64,000 bases of DNA, from contig NZ_CANMRY010000001.1 in NCBI RefSeq assembly GCF_947500405.1, positions 124,001 to 188,000 of the forward strand, in the 5' to 3' direction. Under the pieces are notes generated by a model. That model saw only the letters and a list, made by a program, of their open reading frames with translations. It was not told where the DNA came from and did no database searches. Within the stretch, counting starts at the first letter, position 1, and each line of letters starts with the position of its first letter. This DNA comes from an uncultured Maribacter sp. GTDB taxonomy: Bacteria; Bacteroidota; Bacteroidia; Flavobacteriales; Flavobacteriaceae. The translations under genes and the position numbers were made by a program. This document shows, one piece after another, positions 1-8,326 of the stretch.

Positions 1-2
1 GC

Positions 3-554
3 GCAAAAAAAAGTATAGAAATACAAACTCCTTATTTAATTACTTCCGAACTGGGAAAAAATCTTTTTAAAGAAGTTGTAGAACGTGGTGTTAAAGTTAG
101 AATCTTAACCAACAGTTTAGCATCTACAGATAATGTAGAAGCCTTTAGTAGTTACCAAACAGACCGTGAGCCATTATTAAAAACAGGGATAAAAATATAT
201 GAATTTAAACCAGATGCTGCAGAACAAACAAAAATAATGACAGGTGCTCTCCAAGAGAAATTAGAGTATAAACCTACCTTTGGATTACATGCAAAATCTA
301 TGGTCATAGATGGTAAAACAACAGTTATTGGCACTTTTAATTTAGACCCTAGAAGCGCTAATTTAAACACAGAGTGCATAACAATAATAAACTCTAAAGA
401 AATAACAAAATTTGTTTTAGAAGGTATGGAAGAAGAGTTTAAACCAGAAAACTCCTGGCATATTACATTAGATTACAATCCGGATAGTGAAGTTAGCAAC
501 TACAAACGTTTAAAAACTTGGACACGTAAAATACTACCTAAAGATATTTTATAA
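3..554 (+). CDS. Phospholipase D / cardiolipin synthase-like protein (C-terminal part, 5' end outside window)
   Basis: The reading frame is open from base 3, so the gene starts upstream of the window. The visible 183 residues carry a PLD active-site motif, HAKSMVIDG followed by GTFNLDPRSANLNTE (His about 96 residues from the window edge), the HxKxxxxD signature of the phospholipase D superfamily. Such proteins carry two motifs, and this is probably the second, since a segment like the inter-motif region (YLITSELGKNLF, then RGVKVRILTNSL) precedes it. The family transfers phosphatidyl groups or cleaves phosphodiesters; the substrate cannot be told from this half. An ATG at 237 lies inside the domain and is not the start. 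A strong hairpin terminator follows directly. Confidence 0.85.
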   Translation, partial: AKKSIEIQTPYLITSELGKNLFKEVVERGVKVRILTNSLASTDNVEAFSSYQTDREPLLKTGIKIYEFKPDAAEQTKIMTGALQEKLEYKPTFGLHAKSMVIDGKTTVIGTFNLDPRSANLNTECITIINSKEITKFVLEGMEEEFKPENSWHITLDYNPDSEVSNYKRLKTWTRKILPKDIL

Positions 555-557
555 ATA

Positions 558-585
558 AAAAGACCAGCAGTATTGCTGGTCTTTT
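558..585. terminator. Bidirectional intrinsic terminator
   Basis: Perfect 12-bp stem AAAAGACCAGCA / TGCTGGTCTTTT with loop GTAT, lying between the convergent PLD-like gene and yajC. A/T flanks allow it to work in both directions. Confidence 0.85.
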
Positions 586-610
586 AAATTATTTAAAAAA
601 TAATAAAGTC

Positions 611-904
611 TTACTTTTTCTCTGAAGCTGGAGCATTCAACTTTTTACTCATTTCCATTGAAATTGCAGAACGATCAAATTTTAATTTTCCTGCCATGGT
701 TTCAATAACGCAAGAAGCATCCTTATCATTTAAATCTATTACTTTTCCGTGTAGACCACTTTTAGTAACAATACGATCTCCTCTTTTTAATTGTTCTCCA
801 AATTTGCGTTCATCTTTTTGCCTTTTCATTTGTGGTCGTATCATAAAAAAATATGCGACTACAAAAATTAAAATCATTGGCAAAAACTGTCCAATATCAC
901 CCAT
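611..904 (-). CDS. yajC: Preprotein translocase accessory subunit YajC
   Basis: A 97-residue protein with one N-terminal membrane helix (about residues 5-23, FLPMILIFVVAYFFMIRP) followed by the family signature RPQMKRQKD and a small basic and acidic cytoplasmic domain (RGDRIVTKSGLHGKV). YajC associates with SecDF at the inner membrane and assists Sec-dependent export. Length matches the family. It is the last gene of nusB - DUF1573 - yajC on the minus strand, 23 bp after the DUF1573 gene. Confidence 0.95.
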   Translation of the reverse strand: MGDIGQFLPMILIFVVAYFFMIRPQMKRQKDERKFGEQLKRGDRIVTKSGLHGKVIDLNDKDASCVIETMAGKLKFDRSAISMEMSKKLNAPASEKK

Positions 905-927
905 GTTATTTATTTAAAATTAATTAT

Positions 928-1404
928 TTAGTTAGCAGTTGGCCCAACAGGAGTTGCTCCTTTAGGGTTTACAAATGCTTTAATACGTAACGTCTCAGAC
1001 TTTTTTGCTGTATTAGCAGTTACCGTAATTGTTTTAGTTATTTGGTTTTGTCCAGACCCGTTAAACTTAACTAACATTTCTCCAGACTCTCCCGGAGCAA
1101 TTGGTGTATTCTTTGGGTATTCTGGAATAGTACAACCACAACTACTTTTAGCATCTGTTAAAATTAATGGCCCTGTTCCAGTATTTGTAAAGGTAAATAC
1201 AGTCTCTTGCGGGGTACCTTGTGTAATAGTACCAAAGTCATGCTCCGATTTATTAAAAGACATTATAGGTAAAGCTTTTGATGCTTCGTCTCTTTCTGCG
1301 GCTACAGCTACATTTTCTGTTTTTATTTTACTAGAAGCTTTTTCTTTGCACGACACAAATGTAAATGCAGAAAATAAAGCGGTCATTAAAAGAATTCTTT
1401 TCAT
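928..1404 (-). CDS. DUF1573 domain lipoprotein
   Basis: 158 residues with a lipoprotein signal: basic start, hydrophobic stretch and lipobox FVSC with Cys at residue 19. The mature part holds one immunoglobulin-like DUF1573 repeat (FGTITQGTPQETVFTFTN, then SSCGCTIPEYPKNTPIAPGE). Proteins of this family are common as envelope lipoproteins in Bacteroidota, with no established reaction. The gene sits between nusB (40 bp upstream) and yajC. A TAATTTTG-type -7 box on the minus strand (1427-1434) could give this gene and yajC a promoter of their own. The function is not known. Confidence 0.9.
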   Translation of the reverse strand: MKRILLMTALFSAFTFVSCKEKASSKIKTENVAVAAERDEASKALPIMSFNKSEHDFGTITQGTPQETVFTFTNTGTGPLILTDAKSSCGCTIPEYPKNTPIAPGESGEMLVKFNGSGQNQITKTITVTANTAKKSETLRIKAFVNPKGATPVGPTAN

Positions 1405-1426
1405 TATTGTTGTTTTTTATTTATTA

Positions 1427-1434
1427 CAAAATTA
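1427..1434 (-). promoter_or_regulatory. Candidate -7 promoter box for the DUF1573-yajC pair
   Basis: TAATTTTG on the minus strand fits the Bacteroidota -7 consensus TAnnTTTG and lies 23 bp before the DUF1573 start codon. No clear -33 element was recognised. Confidence 0.4.
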
Positions 1435-1444
1435 AAAAAAAAAA

Positions 1445-2392
1445 TTATAAGAGCCCCCTACCTATTTTGTTTAGCTTTCCTTCTTTTTTATATTCTTTTA
1501 CCAATTTATCTAAAATACCATTAATAAAAATACTACTTTTTGGAGTAGAATACTCTTTCGCAATTTCTAAATATTCATTTATAGTTACTTTTTCTGGAAT
1601 AGACGGAAAGTTTAATAACTCACAAATTGCCATTTTCATTAAAATAGCATCTATACCTGCAATACGGTCTTTATCCCAATTAGGAGTTTTTCCTTCAATT
1701 TCTTTCTCTAAATCATCATTAGTTAATAATGTTTTAGACAATAGCTTTTGGGCATACTGCATATCCTCCTCATCTTTTATAAGGCTTGGCAAAAAGAAAG
1801 CATCCCTTGAGTTTTCTTTTACTTTCTTTAAATGTTTTAGTAAATAGGTGTTTACAATAGGAATATCATCTACCCAAGTAAGTTTGTCATCTTCAAAATA
1901 ATCGTAAATCTTCTCATTAGGAGCAATTATTTCTTTAAACAAATCTACAATTAACTCTTTATCTTTATCATAAGAGTTGTCTTTGGTATGCATATATTTT
2001 AAATATATATTACTCTCTAGAATACTTTTATAAATTAATTTTACGTATTCTTCATTTAAATACCAATTATTTAATTTACGTATCTCTAACTCTTCTTTTA
2101 GCTGTTCATTATTTACTAATTGCAGTAGTAATTTATTAGCAACAAACTTTTCTTTAAAAGGTAAGTCGTCTCCTGCAGTAGCAATATATTTTTTTGAAGA
2201 TAATTTTAATTGATTATCGGCCATTTGGTGTACCTCTATCAATAAGCTTAGTAACAATAGGTACAGGCTGTACATATTTTCTATACTTACATCTAAAAAT
2301 TTTTTCTGTTTTTCTAAAGAATCGTCTTTAGATTGTATCAAGGCATAAATGCTTTGCATTACTTTTACCCTAATGTGTCTTCTTGTAAGCAT
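1445..2392 (-). CDS. nusB: Transcription antitermination factor NusB (long Bacteroidota form)
   Basis: 315 residues. The C-terminal third holds the NusB RNA-binding fold: NWDKDRIAGIDAILMKMAIC, then FPSIPEKVTINEYLEIAKEY and SSIFINGILDKLVKE. In E. coli NusB binds boxA of rRNA leaders with NusE/S10 and is about 140 residues long; here about 170 extra N-terminal residues, predicted helical, precede it, as is usual in Bacteroidota. The start MLTRRHIRVKVMQSIYAL is the normal family start. It is the first gene of the nusB - DUF1573 - yajC group and is divergent from the ABC exporter. Confidence 0.95.
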   Translation of the reverse strand: MLTRRHIRVKVMQSIYALIQSKDDSLEKQKKFLDVSIENMYSLYLLLLSLLIEVHQMADNQLKLSSKKYIATAGDDLPFKEKFVANKLLLQLVNNEQLKEELEIRKLNNWYLNEEYVKLIYKSILESNIYLKYMHTKDNSYDKDKELIVDLFKEIIAPNEKIYDYFEDDKLTWVDDIPIVNTYLLKHLKKVKENSRDAFFLPSLIKDEEDMQYAQKLLSKTLLTNDDLEKEIEGKTPNWDKDRIAGIDAILMKMAICELLNFPSIPEKVTINEYLEIAKEYSTPKSSIFINGILDKLVKEYKKEGKLNKIGRGLL

Positions 2393-2504
2393 GTTTTTAA
2401 GAACTTAAAAATAAAAAATAGGTTAAACTTTGAGGCTGTAAAAGTAAGCATCTATTTTAAAAACTAGACACAACATTTCCAATTATCTTATGTATTTTAT
2501 AACA

Positions 2505-2533
2505 TTTGGTTAAACATCAAAAAGTTATCTTTG
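2505..2533 (+). promoter_or_regulatory. Promoter of the ABC exporter gene (-33 TTTG, -7 TATCTTTG)
   Basis: TTTG at 2505-2508 and TATCTTTG at 2526-2533, 17 bp apart, fit the Bacteroidota housekeeping promoter (TTTG/TTG and TAnnTTTG). The start codon is at 2578. Confidence 0.7.
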
Positions 2534-2577
2534 CTACATTGTTCTATAAAACCGCAACATTCCCCTTATTATAACGC

Positions 2578-4329
2578 ATGAAGGAATTAAAACATCTAAA
2601 TAAATACTTTAAAAAATATTGGAAAAAACTAGTAATTGGTATCCTTATTACCATAGTTGCACGTGTTTTTCAGCTAGTATTACCTACTTACGTAAATAAA
2701 TCTATTTCAGTTTTAGAAAATACTATTGGCTCTACTATTACAAAAGGAGAAGGGGAAGATTTATTGTTACAGTATATTTTAATAATTATTGCTGCAGCTT
2801 TACTTTCTGGTTTTTTTACATTTTTAATGCGTCAAACCATAATAAATGTATCTAGGTATATTGAATTTGATTTAAAAAATGAAGTTTTTGACCATTACCA
2901 ACGCCTTAGTTTAAGTTTTTATAAACAAAACCGTACTGGTGATTTAATGAACCGTATTAGTGAAGATATAAACCAAGTGCGTTTATATTCTGGCCCTGCC
3001 ATTATGTACGGTATGCAAACCTTAACTCTTTTTGTTTGTCTTATACCTTTAATGTTTATTAAAGCTCCCATTCTAGCAATGTATACTTTGCTGCCGTTAC
3101 CTATTTTATCAGTTTTAATATACCAAATAAGTAAAGTAATACACAAAAGAAGTACTGTTGTCCAAGAATATTTATCCTCTCTCTCTACATTTACCCAAGA
3201 AGTTTTTTCAGGTGTTTCTGTTATTAAAGCGTATTCATTAGAACCACAAACTAATACAGACTTAGGGGTTTTAGCTTTAGAAGGAAAAGAAAAAAGTATG
3301 AACCTAGCTAAAATAAATGCTTGGTTTTTCCCTCTTATGATTCTACTTATTGGTATTAGTAATTTATTTGTAATATATATTGGTGGTAAACAATATATAA
3401 ATGGAGAAATAGGTGTTGGTTTAATAGCGGAGTTTGTTCTTTATGTTAACATGCTTACCTGGCCTGTTGCTATTGTTGGCTGGTTAACTTCTATTATACA
3501 AAGAGCAGAAGCATCTCAAAAAAGAATAAATGCCTTTTTAAAGGAAAAACCCTCTATAACAAATACTGTTGAAGAAATAACTGCAATCGTTGGAAAAATA
3601 GAATTTAAGAATGTTAGTTTCACTTATGAAGACACAAATATTACTGCCTTAAAAAACATATCCTTTACAATAGAAAACGGAGAAACTGTAGCCATAATAG
3701 GTAAAACTGGCTCTGGAAAATCTACTATTTTAGATTTAATTTCTAGACTTTATGATGTTTCTTCTGGAGAAATTTTAATAGATAACAAACCTATAACCAA
3801 CCTTAATTTAACCAGCTTAAGAGAAGCTATTGGAGCGGTACCACAAGATGCTTTTTTATTTTCGGACGCTATTAAAAACAATATTAAATTTGGGAAAGAG
3901 AATGCTACAGATGAAGAAGTTATTACGGTAGCAAAAAAAGCTGTAGTTCACAACAATATTTCTGATTTTGCTGGCGGATACGATACCGTTTTAGGAGAAA
4001 GAGGAATTACCCTTAGTGGCGGGCAAAAACAAAGAGTATCTATTGCTAGAGCTCTTTTAAAGAACCCAAATATTTATTTGTTTGATGATTGCCTTTCTGC
4101 TGTAGATACAGAAACAGAAGAAGAAATTTTAAACAACTTAAAAAAAGCATCAAAAAACAGAACTACTCTTATTGTAAGCCATAGAGTCTCTTCTGCAAAA
4201 AACGCTTCAAAAATTCTAGTTTTAGAAGACGGAAAACTAATACAGGAAGGTACCCACAAACAATTAAACAACGTAAATGGATACTACAAAGAATTGTACA
4301 AAAATCAGCTTTTAGAGAAAGAAAATTAA
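2578..4329 (+). CDS. ABC exporter, fused permease and ATPase (MsbA/multidrug type)
   Basis: 583 residues: a six-helix exporter membrane domain (about 15-320) and an ATPase domain (about 340-575). Walker A is GKTGSGKS at 375-382 and the signature is LSGGQKQR. The Walker B region reads YLFDDCLSAVD, so Asp stands where the catalytic Glu usually follows the Walker B Asp, which may slow hydrolysis or mark a heterodimer half. No partner gene is adjacent. Such half-transporters dimerise in the inner membrane and export lipids, peptides or drugs; the substrate cannot be read. It has its own promoter. Confidence 0.9.
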   Translation: MKELKHLNKYFKKYWKKLVIGILITIVARVFQLVLPTYVNKSISVLENTIGSTITKGEGEDLLLQYILIIIAAALLSGFFTFLMRQTIINVSRYIEFDLKNEVFDHYQRLSLSFYKQNRTGDLMNRISEDINQVRLYSGPAIMYGMQTLTLFVCLIPLMFIKAPILAMYTLLPLPILSVLIYQISKVIHKRSTVVQEYLSSLSTFTQEVFSGVSVIKAYSLEPQTNTDLGVLALEGKEKSMNLAKINAWFFPLMILLIGISNLFVIYIGGKQYINGEIGVGLIAEFVLYVNMLTWPVAIVGWLTSIIQRAEASQKRINAFLKEKPSITNTVEEITAIVGKIEFKNVSFTYEDTNITALKNISFTIENGETVAIIGKTGSGKSTILDLISRLYDVSSGEILIDNKPITNLNLTSLREAIGAVPQDAFLFSDAIKNNIKFGKENATDEEVITVAKKAVVHNNISDFAGGYDTVLGERGITLSGGQKQRVSIARALLKNPNIYLFDDCLSAVDTETEEEILNNLKKASKNRTTLIVSHRVSSAKNASKILVLEDGKLIQEGTHKQLNNVNGYYKELYKNQLLEKEN

Positions 4330-4409
4330 AAAATTGTTGCTCGATACGCTTTTTTTTTTCATTTTTGATAGAATAATATCTAATTAAATAATTTAGAAAC
4401 TAGATTAAA

Positions 4410-4787
4410 ATGAGCGACAGAGATTTAATGGAGCAGGAAGAGATACACTCCAAAGTATTAAGAGCAGGAAGAAGAACTTATTTTTTTGATGTTAGAAGCA
4501 CAAAAGCAGGAGATTACTATTTAACAATCACTGAAAGTAAAAAGTTTACACATGATGATGGTACTTTCCACTATAAAAAGCATAAAATTTATTTATATAA
4601 AGAAGATTTTACGGCTTTTAAAGAAAACGTAGAAGAGATGATGGATTTTATTATTGATGAAAAAGGTTCTGAAGTTATTTCTGAGAGACACCAAAAAGAC
4701 TTTAAAAAAGAAGAAGAAGTTAAGAAAGAAGAGGAGCCAACCTCTTCTCCAGAAAACTTTACAGATGTAAATTTTGACGACATTTAA
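4410..4787 (+). CDS. PUR-family (DUF3276) nucleic-acid-binding protein
   Basis: 125 residues. The core (about 12-75) matches the bacterial PUR-alpha-like domain: RAGRRTYFFDVRSTKAGDYY, ITESKKF, then YKKHKIYLYKEDF, a single PUR repeat that dimerises and binds single-stranded DNA or RNA. The tail from about residue 95 is charged and probably disordered (KEEEVKKEEEP). Bacterial relatives act as nucleic-acid-binding regulators (BpuR of Borrelia); the target here is unknown. It is transcribed alone, 80 bp after the ABC exporter, and ends at a terminator. Confidence 0.9.
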   Translation: MSDRDLMEQEEIHSKVLRAGRRTYFFDVRSTKAGDYYLTITESKKFTHDDGTFHYKKHKIYLYKEDFTAFKENVEEMMDFIIDEKGSEVISERHQKDFKKEEEVKKEEEPTSSPENFTDVNFDDI

Positions 4788-4812
4788 TCCTATAAAATAT
4801 ATTTTACTAAAA

Positions 4813-4843
4813 ATGCTCTTTATTTCTAAAGAGCATTTTTTTT
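4813..4843. terminator. Intrinsic terminator after the PUR gene
   Basis: Stem ATGCTCTTTA / TAAAGAGCAT (4813-4822 and 4827-4836) followed by a run of T. It lies between convergent genes and overlaps the end of the acyltransferase coding region. Confidence 0.85.
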
Positions 4844-5886
4844 ATACTAATTTTACGTATAAGTAATTATAAATAATTATAGCAAATACAACCAAAGAAC
4901 ATACACCCCAACTAAAGAAAAAGCCCAAAACTAAAGAAAGTAGTATAAAAAAAATGGGGTACATAAATAAAGCTAAAGCAAACCTAAAAGTTGCTGTAAA
5001 CTCTTTTTCTGGTAATTTTGAAACTATTACTTTTTTCCACAAAAAAAACAATTGGAAAATTTAGAAGAACAAATAAATAATAAAAAAATCCCATCCTTCT
5101 TTTATTATTTGTAGCAGTTAACTGTATATCTTCTTTTAAATCATATCCTTTAATTTCAGTATTTACTTTTTCAGGGTCTAAATAACTTAAATTATCTACC
5201 CCAATTTTTTTAATGATTGTATCGTAATTTTCATCATCATTAATATGAGTAGTTATTTTTTTTAACTGACTAGATACTAAATCTTTAATTTTTGTAACAG
5301 ACTCATTTAAATTCTCACTATTGTACCATTCTGAAATTTCAATAGGCTTTCCAAAAAAAAGTGCAGCCTTATCAGGAAAACTAATTGCTTCTTCATAATT
5401 AACGCCTACCGGAATAATTATTATATGTAAATTAGGATTCTTATGTAATGCTGTAAATATAATTCTAGTAAACCCTTTACTTAAAGGTCTCACTTTTCTT
5501 ATAAGATTATGGCTGGCTTCAGGAAAAGCAAGAATAGCTTCCTTATTGCAAAGTAAACTAGCACAGGTATTAAAAATTGCTTCATTATTTTTTAAAGAAC
5601 TTCTACCATCTCTAATTCTATATATAGGAAGCATTCTTAAAAAGTGGAATATTTTTTTTAGGAAAGGTTTTGCAAAAACATCTGACCTAACTAAAAAATA
5701 TGGTTTTCTACCAGTACTTACTCCTATTAAAAGCGCATCTATAAGAGCGTTCTGGTGGTTTGGTAAAAATAAAACAGCCTTATTTTTGGGTACATTTTCT
5801 AACCCATGAACTTTTATTGTTTTAAAATAAAAATGCAAACTAAACTTTACCCAACTTCTAATTAGTTGATATCCTATAGTATTCAA
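4842..5886 (-). pseudogene. PlsC-type acyltransferase, frameshifted in a homopolymer near the C-terminus
   Basis: The 5' part (5886 to about 5050) encodes a lysophospholipid acyltransferase-like domain with NHQNALID near residues 43-50 and FPEASH, the acyl-acceptor and phosphate-binding motifs of the PlsC family. As written, the frame ends at 4984 with an unrelated tail (VEKSNSFKITRKRVYSNF). A second frame, 4842-5051, continues the expected hydrophobic C-terminus (LWKKVIVSKLPEKEF, then two membrane segments). Removing one base from the run of eight A on the plus strand (5041-5048) joins them as FPIVFLWKKVIVSK. Either a sequencing error, a real inactivation or a slippage switch explains this. 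The joined product would be about 347 residues. Confidence 0.8.
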
Positions 5887-5899
5887 AGAAAATTATTAT

Positions 5900-6620
5900 T
5901 TAAACTGTTTTTTTATTCCAATAATTAGCTAAAATTAAACCCGAAACTAAATGCCACACCCCCTAACTCTCAAAAAAGTAAAATTAAAAGTAATCCTAAA
6001 CCAAAATTTTGTATTCCAGTTTCTATTGCTATTGCCCTTTTATCCTTAACAGATAACCCAAACGTACTTGCTAAAGAAAACCCTGTAAAAAATGCTAATA
6101 GATTATGAAAAATAGTAATCCCTAAAACTAATGGAACTCCAAGCAATAAAGCTACAAGTTGTATCATTTTTAATGGACAAATTGCAACTTCTTCTAATAT
6201 CATAGCAATTGGCAAATACAAATTACCCCAAAACTTTAAATTCAAAGGTATCATTACAATAGCAAGTAACGTTGCTATTGCTGTTAAACTTACTGATAAT
6301 GCAGAATTGCCCTTTGCCAAATGGGTAATAAAATTTGATACATTCTCTCCAGGACAAGCCGCTACCATAAACATTCCTAATGCAATACTTGGGGTAGGTT
6401 CTACAATATAAACTAGTAAAAATGTTACTATAGGTAAAAAAACAAATTGACTAAAAACCCCGACCAAAATAGGTTTTGGCTTCTTTAAAAGCTCTTTAAA
6501 ATCTGACAAAGAAATTTCTAAAATAATACCAAACATTATCAATGCCAAAGTAAAATTTAGAGTCCATAAAGATTGCTCATCAAAATTTATTTTAAGAGCA
6601 TCTAAAGAGGTTACCAACAT
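5900..6620 (-). pseudogene. Bile acid:sodium symporter (SBF family), degraded
   Basis: The first 216 codons (6620 to 5970) read as a membrane protein of the SBF/ASBT family, with MFMVAACPGENVSNFITHLA and later ATFGLSVKDKRAIAIETGIQ. Family members have about 300 residues and ten helices; here the sequence jumps from VPLVLGITI straight into FHNLLAFFTG, which looks like an in-frame internal loss of some 60 residues. After the premature stop at 5970 the family-like tail (WHLVSGLILA, then NYWNKKTV and stop at 5900-5902) appears in another frame. So a second, frame-changing deletion is likely. The internal loss is judged from memory of the family. It is probably non-functional. Confidence 0.7.
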
Positions 6621-6623
6621 TAA

Positions 6624-6962
6624 TTATGAAACTTTAAGCCCGTTAGAAACTACTTCTGTAGGCTGTAACAATGTTACATCTTTACCATCTACAGCTCCTA
6701 AAATAAGGCATTCGCTCATAAAATTGGCTATTTGTTTTTTAGGAAAATTTACTACTGCAGTGACCTGTTTTCCAAGCAAATCTTCTTTGGAATATAATTT
6801 TGTTATTTGGGCTGATGTTTTTTTTATTCCTATTTCCTCTCCAAAATTTACCTCTAGCTTAAAAGCAGGGTTACGTACTTCAGGAAAATTAGTAACACCT
6901 ACAATAGTACCCACTCTAATATCTATTTTAGAAAAATCTTCCCAACTAATTAAATCTTTCAT
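6624..6962 (-). CDS. csaA: CsaA-like tRNA-binding-domain chaperone
   Basis: 112 residues from the ATG at 6962 (MKDLISWEDFSKIDIRVG), an OB-fold tRNA-binding domain like that at the C-terminus of MetRS. Family features are DIRVGTIV, FPEVRNPAFKLEVNFG, AVVNFPKKQIANFMSE and SNGLKVS. CsaA is a dimer described as a secretion-related chaperone that also binds tRNA. A longer frame reaches 7010, but the extra 16 residues are not family-like, so the shorter start is chosen. The next gene, the damaged symporter, begins 4 bp downstream and is probably co-transcribed. Confidence 0.9.
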   Translation of the reverse strand: MKDLISWEDFSKIDIRVGTIVGVTNFPEVRNPAFKLEVNFGEEIGIKKTSAQITKLYSKEDLLGKQVTAVVNFPKKQIANFMSECLILGAVDGKDVTLLQPTEVVSNGLKVS

Positions 6963-7053
6963 TCTTATAAAATATTTTTTGAAGTTAAAAAATGCCCTTT
7001 TATATTGCAAAGAATACCGTAAATACTTTTATCTTTAAAATAAAAAACTTGTC

Positions 7054-7611
7054 ATGGCAAGAACACCAAGTAATATGCTACCCTTAGGTACAATAGCACC
7101 AGATTTTAATTTATTAAATACTATTTCTTTAAAAGAAGAGACTCTTACACAATGGAAAGGAGAAAAAGGAACTTTAATAATGTTTATTTGCAACCATTGT
7201 CCTTTTGTTATTCATATAAATCCAGAAATTGTAAAAATGGCAGAAAAATACCAGAAAAAAGGTATTCAATTTATTGCTATTTCTAGTAATGACGTTATTA
7301 ATTACCCGCAAGATTCACCAGAGTTAATGAAAAAAGTTGCCCTAAAAGAAAACTATAGCTTTCCATATTTATATGATGAAACACAAGAAACAGCAAAAGC
7401 TTATGATGCCGCTTGCACACCTGACTTTTTCTTATTTAATACTAAGCTAGAATTAGCTTATAGAGGTCAATTAGATGATTCTAGACCCGGAAATGGCATA
7501 CCAATTTCTGGTAACGACTTAAGGTTAGCAATAGACAATCTACTAGAAAATAAAGAAATTAATTCTATTCAAAAACCAAGTATAGGCTGTAATATTAAAT
7601 GGAAAAACTAA
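7054..7611 (+). CDS. Thioredoxin-fold protein of the AhpC/TSA group (single NHCPF cysteine motif)
   Basis: 185 residues with a peroxiredoxin-like fold: PLGTIAPDFNLLN near the start, MFICNHCPFVIHINPE at the position of the redox motif, YDAACTPDFFLFN and the conserved end SIGCNIKWKN. The first motif is CNHC rather than the CxxC of classical thioredoxins followed by Pro, and matches a family usually annotated only as thioredoxin family protein. A thiol-based cytoplasmic peroxidase or reductase role is inferred; no signal peptide is seen. It stands alone, convergent with the YfiT-like gene 6 bp away. Confidence 0.85.
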   Translation: MARTPSNMLPLGTIAPDFNLLNTISLKEETLTQWKGEKGTLIMFICNHCPFVIHINPEIVKMAEKYQKKGIQFIAISSNDVINYPQDSPELMKKVALKENYSFPYLYDETQETAKAYDAACTPDFFLFNTKLELAYRGQLDDSRPGNGIPISGNDLRLAIDNLLENKEINSIQKPSIGCNIKWKN

Positions 7612-7617
7612 AATATA

Positions 7618-8157
7618 CTACCAACCTTTTCTATCTACCAATCCTTTTATATGTGCATAATGGTGGTTACTATGCCATGCATATTTATAAATATTTTCTA
7701 AAACGGTAACCTCTACATTACCTTCTGGATGCATATAACTTTTCTTTAAATCATCTGAAGATAAACCTCGTAAAAGATATACCAACTTTGCATGTAATGC
7801 ACTTAAATAGTGTAGAGATAATTTTATAGGTGCAGTTTTAGCATCAAAAAGTTCGCTCCAATCTTTTTCTTCATATGCTTTAATTAATGGTTTATCTTCA
7901 GATAAAGCCCATTTAAACCTAGTATAGCTATGATGATGGCTATCTGCAATATGATGTATTAATTGCCTAACAGTCCAACCTCCAGGACGGTATGGCTCCT
8001 CTAACTGTTCCGCAGATAAATCTTTTACCAACTCTATTAAATTAGTTGGCAAATTTTCTAAATCTAAAATCCATTCTTCTAACAATTCTTTAGAAACTAT
8101 TTCTGGAAATTTGATATTCCCTATTGGGTACTTTAACTTCTCTATATTTTGCTCCAT
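7618..8157 (-). CDS. YfiT/BstA-type DinB metal-dependent hydrolase or bacillithiol transferase
   Basis: 179 residues of the DinB four-helix fold. Three conserved His regions can ligate a metal: VRQLIHHIADSHHHSY near the middle and WHSNHHYAHIKGL at the C-terminus. The N-terminus LKYPIGNIKFPE is typical of the YfiT group. YfiT of Bacillus subtilis was described as a putative metal hydrolase, and relatives are annotated as bacillithiol transferases that conjugate thiols to electrophiles. Which thiol is used here is not visible. Divergent from the peroxiredoxin gene. Confidence 0.85.
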   Translation of the reverse strand: MEQNIEKLKYPIGNIKFPEIVSKELLEEWILDLENLPTNLIELVKDLSAEQLEEPYRPGGWTVRQLIHHIADSHHHSYTRFKWALSEDKPLIKAYEEKDWSELFDAKTAPIKLSLHYLSALHAKLVYLLRGLSSDDLKKSYMHPEGNVEVTVLENIYKYAWHSNHHYAHIKGLVDRKGW

Positions 8158-8280
8158 ACTTTAAAGATACTAAGTTCTATGATTAAGGAAAATAGTTTTC
8201 TCATTATTATTGAATCCGAAAATACCACAAACTTTAATACAGTTTTAACTTCATTTTTACGCTTATAATTATTAATCTAG

Positions 8281-8288
8281 TAATTTTG
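8281..8288 (+). promoter_or_regulatory. Candidate -7 box of the peroxiredoxin gene
   Basis: TAATTTTG fits TAnnTTTG and lies 39 bp before the start codon; a T-rich stretch about 20 bp upstream may serve as the -33 element. Confidence 0.5.
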
Positions 8289-8326
8289 TAGGATAATTTT
8301 TTTATAATTTAAAAAATAAAGAACAT

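Noticed and set aside
237..554. ATG at 237 as the start of a 105-residue protein
   Set aside because: The frame is open to the window edge and the conserved domain extends well upstream of this ATG.
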